From the NCBI RefSeq assembly GCF_029714325.1, contig NZ_CP121666.1, positions 8,666,501 through 8,730,500 on the forward strand: a stretch of DNA of 64,000 nt. Direction: 5' to 3'. The position numbers and the translations under genes were made by a program. Below are positions 1-8,132 of this stretch, one piece after another. A model generated the notes under the pieces. It did no database searches. It was not told the DNA's origin and saw nothing but the letters and a program-made list of their open reading frames with translations. Position 1 is the first letter of the stretch, and each line of letters starts with the position of its first letter. The DNA is from Bradyrhizobium sp. CB1717 (GTDB lineage Bacteria; Pseudomonadota; Alphaproteobacteria; Rhizobiales; Xanthobacteraceae).

Positions 1-461
1 ACATGGCGGATCGAGGCGATCGAGGAGATGTTGATGATCGAGCCGCCGCCCTGCTTCACCATCACGGGGATGACGTGCTTCATGGCGAGGTAGGAGCTCT
101 TGAGGTTCACGGTGAAGACGCGATCCCAGCTCTCCTCGGCAACGTCGACGACGCTGCCCATCTCGGCGATGCCGACATTGTTGTCGAGCACGTCGATGCG
201 GCCACAGGCCTTCAGGCACGCCGCCACCATCGCCTCGATTTCGGCAGGACGCGCAACGTCGGCCGTGAACGCCGTCGCCTTGCCGCCTTCGCCCGTGATG
301 ATCTTGGCGGTCTCCTCGGCCGCGGCACCGTTGCGGTCGACACAAAACACCTGCGCGCCCTCGCGCGCAAAGGTCACCGCGGTCGCCTTGCCGTTGCCCC
401 AGCCCGGTCCGATCGAGCCGGCGCCCACCACCATCGCAACCTTGCCCTTGAGCCGATCCAT
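1..461 (-). CDS. SDR family oxidoreductase, 3' end cut by window edge
   Basis: The first 153 codons of a short-chain dehydrogenase read leftward and run off the window. The N-terminus MDRLKGKVAMVVGAGSIGPG carries a Rossmann glycine-rich turn. A D-V-A segment and 'DVLDNNVGIAEMG' (the usual NNAG is NNVG) follow, and the visible part ends in 'IINISSIASIRH', where the catalytic Ser region begins. Tyr-x3-Lys would lie outside the window. The ATG at 461 is preceded by an AGGGAG ribosome site. It lies downstream of the TRAP/DUF1850 genes on the same strand, separated only by a palindromic repeat, so it may be the last gene of that operon. The substrate is unknown. Confidence 0.9.
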   Translation of the reverse strand, partial: MDRLKGKVAMVVGAGSIGPGWGNGKATAVTFAREGAQVFCVDRNGAAAEETAKIITGEGGKATAFTADVARPAEIEAMVAACLKACGRIDVLDNNVGIAEMGSVVDVAEESWDRVFTVNLKSSYLAMKHVIPVMVKQGGGSIINISSIASIRH

Positions 462-487
462 CGCGTTTCTCCCTGTTTATTGTTCTT

Positions 488-557
488 GTAGCCCGGATGG
501 AGCGAAGCGCAATCCGGGGCGGTGGTCCCGGATTACGCTGCGCTCCATCCGGGCTAC
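488..557. repeat. Inverted repeat, 'gtagcccggatgg' family
   Basis: This is an imperfect palindrome. It starts gtagcccggatggagcg and ends with the complement, cgctccatccgggctac. Each arm also has a partly self-complementary core (aagcgcaatccggg / cccggattacgctg). It lies between two same-strand genes. Related copies are seen at 14970-15004 and 45443-45529, so it is a dispersed REP-like intergenic element and not a private terminator. Confidence 0.8.
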
Positions 558-931
558 GGATCGTTGCAAACTCTCATCGTCGTGACGTTAGCACCGATGG
601 GATGCCCGACAATCTCCGACAATGTCCGGCACGTTCCCTCATGGCATAGCCGCCACTCCCCGGCCGCACCGGAATTGCCCAGCACCACCTCCGGCATCGG
701 CGCACGCTGCGCCCGCCATTGAAACCAGCCGTCGACGAGCCGCGCCTCGGGCGGCGGCTCCATGCCGGGACCGGTGCCCTTGACGCGCGCCTGCACCAGT
801 TCGAGGCCGGCGGGTGTTACGCGCCAATCCTCCTGCCACTCGACCTTCGCGATTGAATGCGTCCATGCAAGCGTGAACGCGGACAGCGCCAGCGCCTTCA
901 CGCCGGCGGCTGTTGCGAAGCAGAGGCTCAC
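554..931 (-). CDS. DUF1850 protein, TAXI-TRAP accessory
   Basis: A 125-residue protein read from a GTG that overlaps the stop of the TRAP permease (GTGA), which indicates translational coupling. Residues 1-20 are hydrophobic and could be a signal sequence or anchor (VSLCFATAAGVKALALSAFT). The rest contains the DUF1850-like pattern 'HSIAKVEWQEDW' near the start and a C-terminal 'FQWRAQRAPMPEVVLGNSG' segment. DUF1850 proteins recur next to TAXI-type TRAP transporters and are thought to be extracytoplasmic accessory proteins of unknown role. The start is chosen because upstream in-frame codons all lie deep inside the permease gene. Confidence 0.85.
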   Translation of the reverse strand: MSLCFATAAGVKALALSAFTLAWTHSIAKVEWQEDWRVTPAGLELVQARVKGTGPGMEPPPEARLVDGWFQWRAQRAPMPEVVLGNSGAAGEWRLCHEGTCRTLSEIVGHPIGANVTTMRVCNDP

Positions 932-3036
932 ACCGCCTCGACCGGCGCCGGCGGCCGCTGCCGCCATTGCCACAGCAGAAGCGCAGCGGACAGCACGAAG
1001 CCGGCGGTGTCGCTGAACGCGAAGTCGCCGAGCAGGCAGAACGCGGCGCCGAGCGCGACTAGGCGCTCGACGAGCGTCAGCTTCGTGAACAGGAAGCCGA
1101 TCGCGACCATGCCGAACAGGCCGATCGCCACCAGCGCCTTGACGGTCGCGAGCGCCACCGCGCCGTAGAAGCCGAGTTTTACCGCCATGGGATCGCCGGC
1201 CTGCAGCATCAGGGCCGGCGAATAGACGAAGATGAAGGGAATGACGTAGCCGGCGAGCGCGATGCGCATCGCCTCCCAGCCGATCTTGTCCGGATTCTCC
1301 TTCGCGATCGGCGCTGCCGCGAGCGCGGCGAGCGCCACTGGCGGCGAGAGGTCGGCCATGATGCCGTAATAGAAAGCGAACATGTGGCTCGCGATCAGGG
1401 GCACGCCGAGCTTGGCCAGCGCCGGCGCTGCGAGCGCGGCGGTGATGATGTAGGTCGGGATGGTCGGGATGCCGGTGCCGAGCAGGATCGACAGCAGCAT
1501 GGTCATGATCAGCGCCAGGAACAGGCTCTTCTCGCCGAGCCCGATCACCCAGCCACCAAAAATGGTGCCGACGCCGGTCTGCGACATCATGCCGATGATG
1601 ACGCCGACGATGGCGCAGGCCATGCCGACGGTGATGGCGGATTTGGCACTCTCGGCCAGCGCGTCGCGGCACTCGCGCAGAGCCTTGAACCCGCCGCGGA
1701 CGAACGCGGTGATCACGATCAGCCCGACCACGACGCTCGCGACCGGCACGATCTGGAGGCCGTCACGCGACAGCGCGGCGACGACCAGCGCAAGCCCGAC
1801 CCAGAAGATGATGCGGATCACCGTCGAGGACGCCCCCGTCGTGATGGCGGTGCCGAGGATCAGCGCCACTGTGAGCGCAAGGCCCATGCTGCCGGCATAG
1901 AGCGGGGTAAAGCCCTCGAACAGCATGTAGACGAGGGCTGCGAGCGGCAGCACGAGATACCAGCGCGTCACCAGCGCCTTCCAGGCGCTCGGGATCTCCG
2001 AGCGCTTCATGCCGACGAGGCCATGCTTGCCGGCCTCCAAGTGCACCATCCAGAACGCGGACGCGAAGTAGAGGATCGCGGGGATCGCGGCCGCCTTCAC
2101 GATCTCCGAATATTGGACACCGAGCGTCTCGGCCATGATGAAGGCGACCGCGCCCATCACCGGCGGCATGATCTGGCCGCCCATCGACGCCGTGGCTTCG
2201 ACGCCGGCGGCGAAGGCGCGGCGATAGCCGAACTTGATCATCAGTGGAATGGTGAACTGGCCGACGGTGACGACGTTGGCGACACCCGAGCCGGAGATCG
2301 TGCCCATCATGCCCGACGCGAACACCGCGACCTTGGCAGGTCCGCCGCGGGTGCGGCCGAACAGGCCGAGCGAGACGTCGGTGAACAGCTGGATCATGCC
2401 GGCGCGCTCCAGGAACGAGCCGAACAGGATGAACAGGAAGATGTAGGTCGCCGAGACGTAGATCGGCACGCCGTAGAAGCCTTCGGTGCCGAACGACAGA
2501 TGCGTGACGATCTGGTCGAAATCATAGCCGCGATGGTTGAGCGGCGACGGCAGGTACTGGCCGAAGAACCAGTAGAGCAGGCAGGCACCGCACATCAGCG
2601 GCAGCGCCGCGCCCATCAGGCGCCGCGTGCCCTCGAAGATCAGCACGGCGAGCAGCGTGCCCACCGCGAGATCGAGCTTCGTCGGATCGCCGTCGCGCGC
2701 GATCAGGTCGGCATAGAATATCCACTGGTAGAGGCCACAAAAGAATCCGGCCCCGCCGATCACCCAGCCGAGCGCGCGGCCAAAATTGCTCTTCGCGGTG
2801 AAGTTGGCGATCAGACCGAAGGTGAGCAGAACGAGGAAGCCGACATGGACGCCGCGCACCACCTGGCTCGGCAGATAGTTGAAGGCGGCGACATAGAGCT
2901 GGAAGGTCGCAAACGCGATGCCGATCCAGTAGGCGAGCTGGCCCCACCAGCCCGGACCAAAACCTTCCGGAAAACCGTGCTCGAAATTGTCGAACTCGAC
3001 CTTGATGGGCACTGGAGCACCCTCAGCCTGCAACAT
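928..3036 (-). CDS. TRAP transporter permease, fused 4TM/12TM (DctQ-DctM type)
   Basis: A 702-residue integral membrane protein with hydrophobic segments along its length. A short DctQ-like part (about residues 25-170) is joined to a DctM-like part containing 'GLFGRTRGGPAKVAVFASGM', 'SGSGVANVVTVGQFTIPLM' and 'ATASMGGQIMPPVMGAVAF', typical of TAXI-TRAP permeases. It should take up an organic solute with the ion gradient, using the binding protein encoded upstream. The ATG at 3036 (MLQAEGAPVPIK) has GGGGGA eight bases upstream; a longer frame to 3081 adds only residues encoded by repeat-flanking DNA. Order is binding protein, permease, DUF1850. The substrate cannot be read from sequence. Confidence 0.95.
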   Translation of the reverse strand: MLQAEGAPVPIKVEFDNFEHGFPEGFGPGWWGQLAYWIGIAFATFQLYVAAFNYLPSQVVRGVHVGFLVLLTFGLIANFTAKSNFGRALGWVIGGAGFFCGLYQWIFYADLIARDGDPTKLDLAVGTLLAVLIFEGTRRLMGAALPLMCGACLLYWFFGQYLPSPLNHRGYDFDQIVTHLSFGTEGFYGVPIYVSATYIFLFILFGSFLERAGMIQLFTDVSLGLFGRTRGGPAKVAVFASGMMGTISGSGVANVVTVGQFTIPLMIKFGYRRAFAAGVEATASMGGQIMPPVMGAVAFIMAETLGVQYSEIVKAAAIPAILYFASAFWMVHLEAGKHGLVGMKRSEIPSAWKALVTRWYLVLPLAALVYMLFEGFTPLYAGSMGLALTVALILGTAITTGASSTVIRIIFWVGLALVVAALSRDGLQIVPVASVVVGLIVITAFVRGGFKALRECRDALAESAKSAITVGMACAIVGVIIGMMSQTGVGTIFGGWVIGLGEKSLFLALIMTMLLSILLGTGIPTIPTYIITAALAAPALAKLGVPLIASHMFAFYYGIMADLSPPVALAALAAAPIAKENPDKIGWEAMRIALAGYVIPFIFVYSPALMLQAGDPMAVKLGFYGAVALATVKALVAIGLFGMVAIGFLFTKLTLVERLVALGAAFCLLGDFAFSDTAGFVLSAALLLWQWRQRPPAPVEAV

Positions 3037-3094
3037 CGATAAGTCCCCCGCCCTGAAATTCGTCGTGCCCGACCCCGGCACCCACTCTCACTCC

Positions 3095-3175
3095 GTCATT
3101 CCGGGGCGATGCGAAGCATCGAACCCGGAACCTCGAGATTCCGGGCTCGGCTCTGGCGAGCCGCCCCGGAATGAC
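3095..3175. repeat. Inverted repeat, 'gtcattccggggcg' family
   Basis: A palindromic element between the binding-protein and permease genes. It opens with gtcattccggggcg and closes with cgccccggaatgac, with smaller hairpins inside (gatgcgaagcatc; ggctctggcgagcc). Being within an operon, it may stabilise the upstream binding-protein transcript, as intercistronic hairpins often do. That role is inferred. Confidence 0.75.
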
Positions 3176-3188
3176 AACAGAGGAAGAA

Positions 3189-4136
3189 TTACTTGATCAG
3201 CCCTTTTTCCTTGTAATAGCGGATCGCGCCGGGGTGCAGCGGAACCGGGCTGCCGGTGGCGGCCGTCTCGAGCTTGATCTCCTTGCCGGCCGCATGCGCA
3301 TTCTGCAATTCCGGTAGCGACTCGTAGACCAGTTTCGTCATCTGATAGGCGAGGTCGTCGGAGACGGCGGAGCTGGTCACGAGATAATTGACCACGGCCG
3401 CGGTCGGTACGTCCTTGTCCTGGCCGGTATAGGTGTTGGCGGGAATGGTCGCCGAGATGAAGGGCGGGCCGATCTTGTCGACGGTCTCCTTCGGCACCGA
3501 CACCACCGTGATCGGGCTCGAGGTCGAGAGATCCTTCAGCGAGGCAACGCCGAGGCCGGCCGATTGCAGCGTCGCACCCAGCTGGCGGTTCTTCATGAGG
3601 TCGACGGATTCGGCGAACGGCAGGTACTCGACCTTGCCGAGATCCTTGTAGTTCATGCCGGCGGCGGCCAGGATCGCGCGGGAATTCAGCTCGGTGCCGG
3701 ACTTCGGCGCGCCGACCGACAGGCTCTTGCCCTTGAGGTCGGCCAGCGTCTTGATGCCGCTCTCGGCGGTCGCGACGATCTGGATGTAGTTCGGATAGAT
3801 CGCGCCGATGGTCCGGAGCTTGTCGAGCTTGGTCTTGAAGCCCGCCTCCTCCTCGCCGTCCCAGGCCGCTTTCAGCGAGTCACCCAGCGTGAATGCCAGC
3901 TCGCCGCGGCCCTGCTGCAGCAGGATCAAATTCTCGACCGACGCCTTGGTGGCCTGCACCTGCGTCTTCACGTTCGGAATCTTGTCGCCGTAGATCTTCC
4001 CGATCGCGACCCCGAGCGGATAGTAGACCCCGGAGGTGCCGCCGGTCAGCACGTTAATGAAGGATTGCGCATGCGCGCAAGGTGCCGACGCCGCCAGAGC
4101 CAGAGCCGCGGCCACGCCGAAGAACGTCCGTTTCAT
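3189..4136 (-). CDS. TAXI family TRAP transporter solute-binding protein
   Basis: A 315-residue periplasmic binding protein. Residues 1-23 are a signal peptide (MKRTFFGVAAALALAASAPC then AHA-QS). The mature part starts 'FINVLTGGTSGVYYPLGVAI', the hallmark of the TAXI family, and includes 'DLKGKSLSVGAPKSGTELNS'. It should capture the substrate for the permease encoded downstream. The ATG at 4136 is chosen because the signal peptide begins exactly there; the longer open frame upstream reads as non-coding. A palindromic repeat separates it from the permease gene. TAXI substrates are often dicarboxylates or amino acids such as glutamate, but nothing here decides. Confidence 0.93.
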   Translation of the reverse strand: MKRTFFGVAAALALAASAPCAHAQSFINVLTGGTSGVYYPLGVAIGKIYGDKIPNVKTQVQATKASVENLILLQQGRGELAFTLGDSLKAAWDGEEEAGFKTKLDKLRTIGAIYPNYIQIVATAESGIKTLADLKGKSLSVGAPKSGTELNSRAILAAAGMNYKDLGKVEYLPFAESVDLMKNRQLGATLQSAGLGVASLKDLSTSSPITVVSVPKETVDKIGPPFISATIPANTYTGQDKDVPTAAVVNYLVTSSAVSDDLAYQMTKLVYESLPELQNAHAAGKEIKLETAATGSPVPLHPGAIRYYKEKGLIK

Positions 4137-4308
4137 GATTTTTGTACTCCCCAAACCGGCGGCGAAATTGGCCGGACGAGGGATGCGGGTCAACCCATCC
4201 AAAAGGCAAAACAGCACTGCGGTAAACGGCCGTTCCGGCTGGACTTTTGGGAACCGGCAGGTGCGGCGAGGTGGCGCAGGAGCGCACCTCGCCATAGCTG
4301 GCAAAGTC

Positions 4309-4788
4309 CTACTGGAACGTCATGTCCAGGCACTTGGAGATGTCGGAGCCGAGGCCGGAGGAGATGATGATGCAGCCGCGCACCTTCTGCGTGGTGACGT
4401 CGGCGGCCCAGACCGAGTAGCCGCCGGGACCGAAGAACGAGTTGGTGTTCGGCGGCTCGGTCTCGGTGGCGTCGAAATCATACTTGCCGTCGGTCTCGAA
4501 GATGCGCGGTTTCTTGGTGCAGCCGCCATCGGTCTGGACGTTGATGACCTCCTTGTTGTCCCGCGTCAGCGCCAGCGAGACCTGGCAGCGGAAATATTCC
4601 GAGGTCTTGGTGTTGAAGAGGTAGGTGTAGGACTTGCAGGTCGCCGTGTTCAGCTTGCCCGGGGCAAGGCCGCGGCTGCAGGAAATCCGCTGGTTGTGGC
4701 TGAGCTGGTAATCATCGGCTCGGGCGGCCGGCGCCAACGCCGTGAGCAGCAGCGCGGCAGCCGAGCAGGCTTTAATGACATGGTTCAT
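4309..4788 (-). CDS. Secreted protein of unknown function
   Basis: A 159-residue protein with a signal peptide (MNHVIKACSAAALLLTALAP, cleavage after ARA) and five cysteines in the mature part ('ISCSRGLAPG', 'TATCKSY', 'FRCQVSL', 'DGGCTKK', 'VRGCIII') that could form disulfides in the periplasm. The motif 'GPGGYSVWAADVTTQKVRGC' ends a beta-rich-looking domain. Two ATGs lie nine bases apart (4797, 4788). GGTGGGG sits directly against the first but at good spacing from the second, so 4788 is preferred. The gene is divergent from the small secreted protein at 4983. I do not recognise the family. Confidence 0.8.
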   Translation of the reverse strand: MNHVIKACSAAALLLTALAPAARADDYQLSHNQRISCSRGLAPGKLNTATCKSYTYLFNTKTSEYFRCQVSLALTRDNKEVINVQTDGGCTKKPRIFETDGKYDFDATETEPPNTNSFFGPGGYSVWAADVTTQKVRGCIIISSGLGSDISKCLDMTFQ

Positions 4789-4982
4789 TCGAATCATCCC
4801 CACCAATATTTTTGTCGAATTGCGTTCTAGACGGAAAGCGGAACATAGTCGCGAGGGGACGAAGGGAAAATCACAAACTGCTGGGCGAGACGTGATGCGC
4901 CGCGGCGCTTTCGCGAATTGACCGGGAAATACCGTTCGTGATTTGTTCAAGCGGGCGCCCCGAGGATGGGGAGGATGGAAAC

Positions 4983-5285
4983 ATGGCATTTTCAACGAAG
5001 ACATTTGCAATCGCTGCCGCCCTCGCGGCATTCGCAGCCCCCGCATTGGCGCAGACAGGGCCGACGCCATGGGAGCTCAAGCCCGACACCGGCTACGCCT
5101 ATGACAAGGAGGGCAAGACCTTTTCCTACAAGATGGGCACCAGCAATGCCGGGGAGCTCTTGAAGGGCGCCAAGAAGGTGCCGAAGGGCACGCTGTTCTT
5201 CATCGGCCACAACGGCCAGCTCTACATGCGCAGCGGCCCGTATCTGGAAGGCGACGGCAAGTTCAAGTTCGGGCCGGATCAGTAG
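4983..5285 (+). CDS. Small secreted protein of unknown function
   Basis: A 100-residue protein. Residues 1-20 form a signal peptide (MAFSTKTFAIAAALAAFAAP, cleavage after ALA-QT). The mature part 'WELKPDTGYAYDKEGKTFSY' and 'KGTLFFIGHNGQLYMRSGPY' contains no cysteines. The start is fixed by a GGGGAGGA ribosome site just upstream of the ATG; a longer in-frame extension to 4938 would bury the signal peptide. It is divergent from the secreted protein at 4309-4788, with about 190 bp between them. The function is unknown. Confidence 0.8.
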   Translation: MAFSTKTFAIAAALAAFAAPALAQTGPTPWELKPDTGYAYDKEGKTFSYKMGTSNAGELLKGAKKVPKGTLFFIGHNGQLYMRSGPYLEGDGKFKFGPDQ

Positions 5286-5308
5286 GGGCCGGCTCTCGCC
5301 ACAAGCGA

Positions 5309-5414
5309 GCTGCCGTAGGGTGGGCAAAGGCGCGTCAGCGCCGTGCCCACCAACCGTCAGCAAACTCTGGTCGAAAGCGGAGGGCACGCTTCGCTTTGCC
5401 CACCCTACGGCAGC
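5309..5414. repeat. Inverted repeat, 'gctgccgtagggtgggcaaag' family
   Basis: Outer arms read gctgccgtagggtgggcaaa and ttgcccaccctacggcagc, with an internal gcgtcagcgc hairpin. It fills the gap between two convergent genes, so it could act as a bidirectional transcription barrier. It belongs to the dispersed palindromic elements of this window, distinct in core sequence from the gtagcccgg and gtcatt families. Confidence 0.75.
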
Positions 5415-5436
5415 TTCGCCGGGACGACACCTATGT

Positions 5437-6651
5437 CTAAAACGCCGCCGCCAATTCCCTTGCGCCGGCGTTGTTGCTGTTCGAATCCATCCGCGTGTCC
5501 GTCACCGCGAGCAGCTTGGCCACCGTGTTGTGGCGGATTGCGACCGGGTTGCGCTCGTAGCCGCCGCGCTGGAAGAAGTTCGAGGTCGGCACCTGCTCGC
5601 GCATCGCCTGCGGCATGGTCACCATGTCGAGGCCGGTGCCGTCCCCGGTGAGGTTCATCATCTCGAGCTCGGCCGCGGTGAGCGGACGGCTGTAACCCTT
5701 GGCGCGCGCGAACAGCACCGAGGTGAGCAGCTTGTGGGTCTGCAGCATCGGTCCGATGTCGACGTCCAGCACCATCGCATGCATGGCCCAGCCCTGTGCC
5801 GTGTTGCCGATCTTCTCGTGCTCCGACCAGGTGTCGGGCACCGATTTCGCATGCGCCACCATTTTCTTCAGCACAGCGAGCTTGTGCTCGAGCGCCTGGC
5901 GCGCCGGCCCCGAGGTCCGCGCCACCTTGTCGGAGAGCGCACGGATGAATTCGTGACCCTGCTCTGCGAGCAGCTCGACGCTGTTGGTGGTGAGCAGCTG
6001 GTTGTAGCCCATCGCCGTCGAGATCGCGCGCTTGCCGCCATGCTCGATGCCCGCCTGCACGTCGTAGCTGCCGGTGCCGCCGGTCTCGAACGAATAGACC
6101 CGCACCGCCTGCTCGCGCGTCAGCCCCGAGGCGAGCGCGTAGCGCGCATAGGCGCGCTTGAACTCGACCTCGCTGGACGGCCGCTGCGGCGTGAACTGGT
6201 AGAGCTCCTGCGCCGCGCGCAGGAGGTCGGCGACCACGGGAATCGGCTTCTTGGTCGGTCGCTCCGGCGTTTCCTCCGGCTCCGGATTCACCGGCCGTTT
6301 CGGCCCGGTATAGAGCGGCGGATGCTCCAGCACGTAATCGTCGAGCGTCACTTGCTGCCCGCTGCGCCGCTTGGCGTTGCGGCCTTTCCGCTTCTCGGAG
6401 ATCTGGCTCCAATAGGCACCGGCTTCCTCGTCGAAGGCGGCGCGCGCGGCCTGATATTCCTGCAGCTTGCGGCGATATTCGAGCACGGCGGGCGAGGCGC
6501 CGCCTTGCGCGAAGAACTGCGACAGCAGCTGGGCGTTGGCATTGGCGACGGAAGGCGGCAGCGTGTCGGCCTCGCCGCCACGCGCGGCGGGCGCGAGCAG
6601 AAGAAACGCGACTGGAACCGCAACCAGGCTTTTTCGAATCGATTGATGCAT
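5437..6651 (-). CDS. Exported protein with lysozyme-like segment
   Basis: A 404-residue protein with a signal peptide (about residues 1-26). A charged, Pro-rich linker (120-138, 'VNPEPEETPERPTKKPIP') precedes a C-terminal domain with 'YSFETGGTGSYDVQAGIEHG' and then 'ISTAMGYNQLL'. The Glu189-x-Gly-Gly pattern followed by a Gly-Tyr-Asn-Gln segment resembles the catalytic Glu and GLMQ motifs of lytic transglycosylases, so a peptidoglycan role is possible. This is an inference, since the spacing is not canonical. AGAGGG precedes the ATG. It has no clear operon partner. Confidence 0.7.
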   Translation of the reverse strand: MHQSIRKSLVAVPVAFLLLAPAARGGEADTLPPSVANANAQLLSQFFAQGGASPAVLEYRRKLQEYQAARAAFDEEAGAYWSQISEKRKGRNAKRRSGQQVTLDDYVLEHPPLYTGPKRPVNPEPEETPERPTKKPIPVVADLLRAAQELYQFTPQRPSSEVEFKRAYARYALASGLTREQAVRVYSFETGGTGSYDVQAGIEHGGKRAISTAMGYNQLLTTNSVELLAEQGHEFIRALSDKVARTSGPARQALEHKLAVLKKMVAHAKSVPDTWSEHEKIGNTAQGWAMHAMVLDVDIGPMLQTHKLLTSVLFARAKGYSRPLTAAELEMMNLTGDGTGLDMVTMPQAMREQVPTSNFFQRGGYERNPVAIRHNTVAKLLAVTDTRMDSNSNNAGARELAAAF

Positions 6652-6707
6652 GCTGCCCTCTTAGCAGGCATCCGGTAACCGTCACGTTAACGTGCCGTTT
6701 ACCATCG

Positions 6708-7337
6708 TCACTTCCAGGCGAACACCGGCTGTTCCAGCTCGGCCACGCGGGTCTGCCGCCCCGCCAGCACCTCGCGGAACTGGTAGATCAGCGCCGCCGT
6801 CGGCGCGTGGATCAGACTCATCTGGTGATGAAAGCGGATCACCCGGCGCGCGCTCTCGGGAATGACAGTGAAATCGAAGGCATCCTCGCGCTCGATCGTC
6901 GTGAGCGCGATGCGGTGGACCGAGGCGACCTCATCGGGGTTCGGCCGGATCGCGGCGCTGTCTGCGGCCCAGACCACAACCGGCGTGATCAGATAGCCGG
7001 AGCGGGTCGGATAGTCGTCGAGCGTGCCGAGCACATCGGCGCCGGTGAGGCGAAGGCCGAGCTCCTCGTCGAGCTCGCGCAGCGCCGCCTCGACCGGCGT
7101 CTCGCCGGCATCGCAGCGCCCGCCCGGCAGCGCCCATTGGCCGCGATGGGCGCGCAAATGCGATGCGCGCAGCGTGAGCAGGAACGCGGTGTCGTCGCCC
7201 TCGCCTGCTGCGGTCAATGCGACCGCCACCGCGGCGCGCTTCAGCGCCGGTGCGTCGTCATGCTCCGACAGCCGCGTGAAGGCTGCGCAGGCAGCCGCGA
7301 TATTCCGCCGTGTGGCATCGTCGAACGGTCTCATCAT
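6708..7337 (-). CDS. Nudix hydrolase, CoA-pyrophosphatase-like
   Basis: A 209-residue protein. The full Nudix box lies at about residues 72-94: it starts GGRCDAGE and ends RELDEELGL, matching G-x5-E-x7-R-E-x2-E-E-x-G. Upstream 'RGQWALPGG' is also typical. It should hydrolyse a nucleoside diphosphate linked to another moiety; the N-terminal layout fits the NUDT7/NUDT19/CoA-diphosphatase branch, but the substrate is uncertain. Two adjacent ATGs are possible starts (7337 and 7334) and no strong ribosome site is visible. It is divergent from the thioesterase gene, with under 60 bp between starts. Confidence 0.9.
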   Translation of the reverse strand: MMRPFDDATRRNIAAACAAFTRLSEHDDAPALKRAAVAVALTAAGEGDDTAFLLTLRASHLRAHRGQWALPGGRCDAGETPVEAALRELDEELGLRLTGADVLGTLDDYPTRSGYLITPVVVWAADSAAIRPNPDEVASVHRIALTTIEREDAFDFTVIPESARRVIRFHHQMSLIHAPTAALIYQFREVLAGRQTRVAELEQPVFAWK

Positions 7338-7392
7338 GCTTGACTACACCACGTCCGGCCCCGATGAAATGAGATCGAAGGCCCGCACAGGA

Positions 7393-7830
7393 ATGGACGA
7401 CACGATGACGAGCAAGGCCGCCGCAAGGCTCAAATCTGAGGGCTGGAGCATCCTGGAGACCACCGGCTTCATGCACCTGATTGGCCCGTTGTGGGAGCGC
7501 AAGGTCGACGGCCACTACGAATTCGCACTCGCCACCGAAGACAAGCACCACAACCGCCGCGGCATGGTCCAGGGCGGCGTGACGATGACCTTCGCCGACC
7601 GCACCTGCGGCATGACCGCCCGCTACACCTCCGGCAAGGAATTCATGGCGACGGTGCAGCTCGACACCCATTTCGTCGAGGCCGGCCAGATCGGCGACAT
7701 CCTGATCTCCCGCCCGCGCGTGGTGCGCTCGACCCGCAGCCTGATCTTCATGAGCACCGAGGTGACGGTGGACGACCGCTGCATCGTGATGGCCAATGGC
7801 GTGTTCAAGATCTTGAAGGGGCCGGCGTAG
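7393..7830 (+). CDS. PaaI-type hotdog-fold thioesterase
   Basis: A 145-residue single hotdog-domain protein. 'HHNRRGMVQGGVTMTFADRT' is the conserved helix region of the PaaI/YbgC-like group, where the Asn/Gly-Gly-x2 segment contacts the acyl-CoA. It probably hydrolyses an acyl- or aryl-CoA in the cytoplasm; the natural substrate is unknown. Several in-frame ATGs exist (7336, 7369, 7393, 7405). 7393 is chosen because ACAGGA lies just upstream and 7336 overlaps the start of the divergent Nudix gene. The true start may differ by a few codons. Confidence 0.85.
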   Translation: MDDTMTSKAAARLKSEGWSILETTGFMHLIGPLWERKVDGHYEFALATEDKHHNRRGMVQGGVTMTFADRTCGMTARYTSGKEFMATVQLDTHFVEAGQIGDILISRPRVVRSTRSLIFMSTEVTVDDRCIVMANGVFKILKGPA

Positions 7831-7870
7831 GCGCGCGTTAGGCAGCCCGCTGCCGACCACACCCACCGCC

Positions 7871-7972
7871 GTCATTCCCCGCGAAAGCGGGGAATCCAGT
7901 ACGCCGCGGCCCATCGATTCCATCACTATCGGCTCGGAGTACTGGATCGCCCGGTCAAGCCGGGCGATGACA
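7871..7972. repeat. Inverted repeat, 'gtcattccccgcgaaagcgg' type
   Basis: The left arm gtcattccccgcgaaagcgg carries its own hairpin (ttccccgcgaaagcggggaa). The right arm closes with gatcgcccggtcaagccggg then cgatgacag. 'ccagtac' and 'gtactgg' pair inside. Together with 8004-8084 it fills the 300-bp gap between the thioesterase and the aldo/keto reductase genes; no gene is seen there. Confidence 0.75.
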
Positions 7973-8003
7973 GTTGAGAGTGCGGCAGGTATTTTCCGCC
8001 ACC

Positions 8004-8084
8004 CGTCATTGCGAGCGCAGCGGAGCAATCCAGAATCCCTCCGCGGACACATTTCTGGATTGCTTCGCTGCGCTCGCAATGACG
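8004..8084. repeat. Inverted repeat, 'cgtcattgcgagcgcagcgg' type
   Basis: A near-perfect long palindrome: cgtcattgcgagcgcagcgg (left) against cgctgcgctcgcaatgacgg (right), with caatccagaa / ttctggattg inside and a short loop. It is directly upstream of the aldo/keto reductase ribosome site. It is a second element of the gtcatt-type dispersed palindromes. Confidence 0.8.
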
Positions 8085-8132
8085 GAATGACGCCGCTATG
8101 CTGTATCCGAAAACGCAGCAAGGACTTAGCTC

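Noticed and set aside
1384..3042. A 552-codon plus-strand frame opposite the TRAP permease.
   Set aside because: It is the antisense shadow of the permease gene; His/Asp/Arg-rich with no domain, as expected for antisense of GC-rich DNA.
7871..8084. A CRISPR-like array from repeated gtcatt units.
   Set aside because: The units are palindromes of different core sequence and spacing, with no repeated spacer pattern and no cas genes.
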